Below, one piece after another: positions 14,676-17,261 of a stretch of 17,261 bases of DNA (positions are counted from its first letter, which is position 1; each line of letters begins with the position of its first letter). The position numbers and the translations under genes are program-made. The stretch covers positions 1 to 17,261 of the forward strand of contig JAPLON010000089.1 of NCBI GenBank assembly GCA_026400695.1, given 5' to 3'. The notes under the pieces were generated by a model. That model had not been told where the DNA came from, did not search any database, and was given only the letters and a program-made list of their open reading frames with translations. The DNA comes from Pseudomonadota bacterium. GTDB taxonomy: Bacteria; Pseudomonadota; Alphaproteobacteria; Paracaedibacterales; CAITNM01.

Positions 14676-15029
14676 ATGAAACCAGCGATAAACATTATCA
14701 CCTTAGGTACTAAAAATTTAGAGGCAGCCACCAATTTTTATGAGCATGGACTTGGTTTTCCAAAAATGCGTTTTGAAGGTAATGTTGCTTTTTTTACTCT
14801 GAATGGCACATGGCTTGCTATTTATCCATGGGATTTGTTAGCTGAAGATGCTGATGTTGCAAGCACTGGATTCGGTTTTAGAGGGATTACTCTAGCACAT
14901 AACGTGGAAAGTGAAGAGAGAGTTATTGAAGTGTTAGAAGAAGCTATGTGCGCCGGCGCAACAATCATAAAATCAGCTAGAAAAACAGAATGGGGCGGTT
15001 TTTCTGGATATTTTACTGATAAAAAATAA
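14676..15029 (+). CDS. VOC (glyoxalase/bleomycin-resistance fold) protein, C-terminally truncated
   Basis: The 117-residue protein starts five bases after the hydrolase gene, with AAGG upstream. It has the VOC fold pattern: INIITLGTKNLEAATNFYEHGLGFP (5-29), WLAIYPW (46-52), FRGITLAHNV (68-77), ERVIEVLEEAMCAGATIIK (81-99) and WGGFSGYF (106-113). In relatives the last part continues as a DPDGHLWEVxxNP-like strand supplying a metal-binding glutamate; here FTD is followed by KK and a stop, so about 15-20 residues and that ligand are missing. The next gene begins at the stop codon without a normal start, suggesting that one deletion damaged both. Metal-dependent activity is doubtful. Confidence 0.8.
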   Translation: MKPAINIITLGTKNLEAATNFYEHGLGFPKMRFEGNVAFFTLNGTWLAIYPWDLLAEDADVASTGFGFRGITLAHNVESEERVIEVLEEAMCAGATIIKSARKTEWGGFSGYFTDKK

Positions 15030-15358
15030 TTACTTATGAAGAATTTGAAAAAGTAGACCTGCGCTCTGGCACAGTTGTAAAAGTGGAAGAATTCCCTAAA
15101 GCTAGAAAACCCGCATTTAAAGTATGGGCAGATTTTGGCCCTGAAATTGGGACTTTACAAACCTCAGCTCAAGTAACAGTTCATTACACCCCCGAAACTT
15201 TATTAGGAAGACAAATTGTCGGATGCGTAAATTTAGGCGAAAAGAACATAGCGGGATTTTTATCGCAATTTTTGCTTGTAGGATTTAGCGATGAAAATGG
15301 TGATATATGCCTAGTAACGATTGATCCAAAATCCCCTAACGGCAAGAAACTGCATTAA
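15029..15358 (+). CDS. CsaA/YgjH-like tRNA-binding-domain protein lacking a normal start codon
   Basis: The frame encodes a complete small EMAP/OB-fold tRNA-binding protein of about 109 residues: ITYEEFEKVDLRSGTVVKV, then EEFPKARKPAFKVWADFGPE, SAQVTVHYTPETLLGRQIVG, VNLGEKNIAGFLSQFLLVGF and a PNGKKLH ending, all characteristic of CsaA/YgjH homodimers. Relatives begin M-I-T-Y-E-E-F; here the codons before ACT-TAT are TAA AAA ATA ATT, so no ATG, GTG or TTG exists upstream of the first strand. A GTG at 15083 would delete that strand and is unlikely to be the true start. Either ATT/ATA is used by reinitiation at the overlapping VOC stop (TAA 15027-15029), or the gene is newly inactivated. Its stop is directly followed by the next ATG. 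Confidence 0.7.
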   Translation: MTYEEFEKVDLRSGTVVKVEEFPKARKPAFKVWADFGPEIGTLQTSAQVTVHYTPETLLGRQIVGCVNLGEKNIAGFLSQFLLVGFSDENGDICLVTIDPKSPNGKKLH

Positions 15359-15907
15359 ATGGCTAATCCTATTATCATACTTGGCAGCTCTAGAAGCCAT
15401 GGTAATACCAGAAAAGCCATAAACCAAATAATTGGCAAATGTGATATTCCACTAGTTGATTTGAACACCCTTAGCATCAAACCGTACGATTACGAATACC
15501 TTAATAAGTCAGATGATTTCATCCCCCTAATAGAACGTATTGTCGAATTTGACACCATAATCCTCGCCACCCCTGTTTACTGGTATACAATGAGTGCTCT
15601 TATGAAAATTTTTATAGACCGCATTACTGACCTCCTTGATATTAGAAAAGATTTAGGCCGCAAGTTACGTGGCAAAAAACTATTTGTAATTGCCAGCTTT
15701 GGCACCTCATTACCAAAAGGCTTTGAGGATACTTTTGAACAAACCTGCCAATATTTAGGTGTTGAATACCTAGGCACAAGTTTTGTCTATGTAGGAGAAA
15801 ATGACGAACAATTTATGGAAAACAACCAACAAGCAATAGAAAAAGCAAAATTGATTTTGCCTATAGTTGAAAAGAGCTCAACACAACGGTATGCACCATC
15901 ATGCTGA
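15359..15907 (+). CDS. Flavodoxin-fold NAD(P)H-dependent FMN reductase family protein
   Basis: The 182-residue protein has a flavodoxin fold: strand 1 and phosphate loop IIILGSSRSHGNTRKA (5-20), DTIILATPVYWYTMSALMKIF (65-85) as the flavin-contacting loop, FIDR (85-88), and LFVIASFGTSLP (107-118). It belongs with NADPH-dependent FMN reductases and flavodoxin-like quinone or nitro reductases that protect against redox stress. The ATG follows the csaA-like stop with no gap (TAAATG), so it probably depends on translation from upstream. It is the last gene of the run; the convergent MBL gene ends 19 bp away. Electron donor and acceptor are not determinable. Confidence 0.9.
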   Translation: MANPIIILGSSRSHGNTRKAINQIIGKCDIPLVDLNTLSIKPYDYEYLNKSDDFIPLIERIVEFDTIILATPVYWYTMSALMKIFIDRITDLLDIRKDLGRKLRGKKLFVIASFGTSLPKGFEDTFEQTCQYLGVEYLGTSFVYVGENDEQFMENNQQAIEKAKLILPIVEKSSTQRYAPSC

Positions 15908-15926
15908 ACTCTCACAGAAAGACCAA

Positions 15927-17261
15927 CTATATCCGTGTTTCTCTACAAGGAAATTCATAAGGACCTTCAAAATAATTATCATCACCACTGTAATAAACTT
16001 GTTTGGTAACGCCTTTGATTGTGACCTTATCATCATCTTTATCAAGAAATTCTTTTTCAATAGGAAAAGGTTTAAAAGCTGTATCTGGCTCTCTTTCATT
16101 TCTTTTCATAAAGCATGTTAAATCATGAGCTGGCCCAGGCTGAGCATACTTGAGGTACTGAGCAACTATAGATGATCGAGGATGATTAAAGTTATTCCCC
16201 TGGGATGAAGCACTAAAAAGTACAAAAGCAGGACGAACACAGTCAACCCATTCTTCATTATTTGTTTCATCTGTGTTGGCCCCATGGTGTGAGGCTATGG
16301 CATATTGAACTTTACCAAGCAAAGTAGTAGGAAGACGACTTAGCACTCTGTCTGTGGTTACGCCTGTAGCATCTCCCGGCAGAAGAATAGAGCATTCAGT
16401 TTCATTATGGACAATTTGTAAAACAGTACTATTCGCATTTTCATCGTCATTGATTATCGTAGCTGGCTGTGACGGCATACACGACTGCCCAGCATTTGCA
16501 GATAAAACAGAAATCGTAATTTCAGAAGGAATGAATTTTAACCCTATAAATTTTTCTAAATTCGTATTTTCAACATACCCTCGCAGTTTGTTTTTTAATG
16601 GATGACTCAAACCACTATCCCTAAAATAGCGTTTCACGGATTTTTGTAATAGATGTGATCTATCATTAAGAGACATCTCTAATTCTCTTTTAATACCATT
16701 TTCCACACGTTCATTAGTTTTTTTTATTTCCAGCTTACTCAATTTTTTAGTAATAGATTCTAACTCTTTATCCACACGGCGATCAACGGCACTTTTCATG
16801 TAACCAGGATCACCCAGAAGATCATTTACTGTTGCCTCTATATCTTCTTTTGGAACCTTCAATTGTTTTTTAAGCACACCAGTTTTGGTAATAGCTTTTC
16901 GCAACACTGGACGATTTATTTCATGACTCATAGAAATAACCCTAACTCCAGGTTTATTCATAGACAAAAGGCTACTTACTTTATCTATCAAAGAGTAACC
17001 TCCTTGATAGTAAAAATATTTATCTAATAAACCTCCAAGTACAAGCGTTAGCTTAATATCATTATTTCTTAACTTAGGTGTAATGTAATCTATAATGGAT
17101 GGTAGAAAGTTATAATGGTCATGGTCTGGGTGAGAAATTACAATCAACCATTTACTTTTTTTTCTTGCGGTAAATTCCTGCATAAGTGGTAGAATTTTTT
17201 CCTGCCATTTAGCCTCTCTGTTTGAAATACTTCCACAATCGAAAATACCAACAAAACTCTT
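15927..17261 (-). CDS. ComEC-type metallo-beta-lactamase-fold protein with helical insertion, 5' end cut by window edge
   Basis: The frame is open from the right edge for 444 residues; the Met at 17183 is internal, as the upstream codons read SFVGIFDCGS, the usual first MBL strand. The metal site is of the ComEC kind, HxDxDH: ISHPDHDHYNFLPS (about 17138-17097), then LLPGDATG (about 16379-16356), ASHHGANTDE (about 16302-16273) and NHPRSS (about 16191-16174). Between the first and later motifs lies a charged, lysine/glutamate-rich, probably helical stretch (about 16930-16570) absent from ordinary ComEC C-terminal domains. ComEC's MBL domain is a proposed nuclease for DNA uptake; stand-alone versions have varied or unknown roles. 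No ComEC membrane channel is present in the visible part. Fold is sure, function is not. Confidence 0.88.
   Translation of the reverse strand, partial: KSFVGIFDCGSISNREAKWQEKILPLMQEFTARKKSKWLIVISHPDHDHYNFLPSIIDYITPKLRNNDIKLTLVLGGLLDKYFYYQGGYSLIDKVSSLLSMNKPGVRVISMSHEINRPVLRKAITKTGVLKKQLKVPKEDIEATVNDLLGDPGYMKSAVDRRVDKELESITKKLSKLEIKKTNERVENGIKRELEMSLNDRSHLLQKSVKRYFRDSGLSHPLKNKLRGYVENTNLEKFIGLKFIPSEITISVLSANAGQSCMPSQPATIINDDENANSTVLQIVHNETECSILLPGDATGVTTDRVLSRLPTTLLGKVQYAIASHHGANTDETNNEEWVDCVRPAFVLFSASSQGNNFNHPRSSIVAQYLKYAQPGPAHDLTCFMKRNEREPDTAFKPFPIEKEFLDKDDDKVTIKGVTKQVYYSGDDNYFEGPYEFPCRETRI

Noticed and set aside
1..17261. GC-skew change near 12.2-12.3 kb that might mark a replication terminus or island edge
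   Set aside because: Hand counts on sampled lines were inconsistent: some lines on each side had G above C and some C above G. Without full computation there is no supportable switch.

Overview
The window is AT-rich, gene-dense bacterial DNA. The best lineage clue is the aspartyl-tRNA synthetase: its motif 2 reads ADRSPGEFYQLDVEMSF, the form usual in Alphaproteobacteria. AT-richness, a scavenging-type MFS permease under thiamine control and a scatter of unrelated small enzymes would fit a host-associated alphaproteobacterium (Holosporales/Rickettsiales-like), but that placement is inference. No rRNA, tRNA, CRISPR array, transposase, integrase or phage gene was seen.

Layout. 1-919 (-): N-terminal 306 residues of an exported HD-domain phosphohydrolase, cut by the left edge. 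1015-3166 (+): a two-gene glycosylation unit, a GT-C-like membrane protein overlapping a GT2 polyprenyl-phosphate glycosyltransferase. 7343-3269 (-): a TPP riboswitch and its MFS permease (probable thiamine or precursor importer), then aspS, then a GrpB-GNAT fusion. 7524-8771 (+): fumarylacetoacetase, transcribed away from the riboswitch gene. 9703-8754 (-): a KGG-repeat stress protein and a ferritin-like four-helix protein in an operon resembling enterobacterial yciG-yciF. 10005-10694 (+): a divergent XRE-HTH/response-regulator fusion. 12209-10725 (-): a trypsin-fold serine protease with PDZ domain(s) and an irregular N-terminus. 12468-15907 (+): a tightly packed run of GNAT, methyltransferase, serine beta-lactamase-fold hydrolase, truncated VOC protein, CsaA-like tRNA-binding protein without a normal start codon, and a flavodoxin-fold reductase. 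17261-15927 (-): a ComEC-type metallo-beta-lactamase-fold protein, cut by the right edge.

How parts may work together. The riboswitch is the clearest control element: a consensus-like promoter starts transcription at the aptamer's 5' edge, and the aptamer's 3' conserved strand is itself the Shine-Dalgarno of the permease, so TPP binding should block translation with no separate expression platform. The KGG/ferritin-like pair with a divergent XRE-receiver regulator looks like a stress module. The 12.5-15.9 kb run resembles a detoxification or resistance cassette and contains what looks like a deletion scar where the VOC gene meets the csaA-like gene.

Limits: all calls come from reading the sequence and from knowledge of families; no database search or structure prediction was run.
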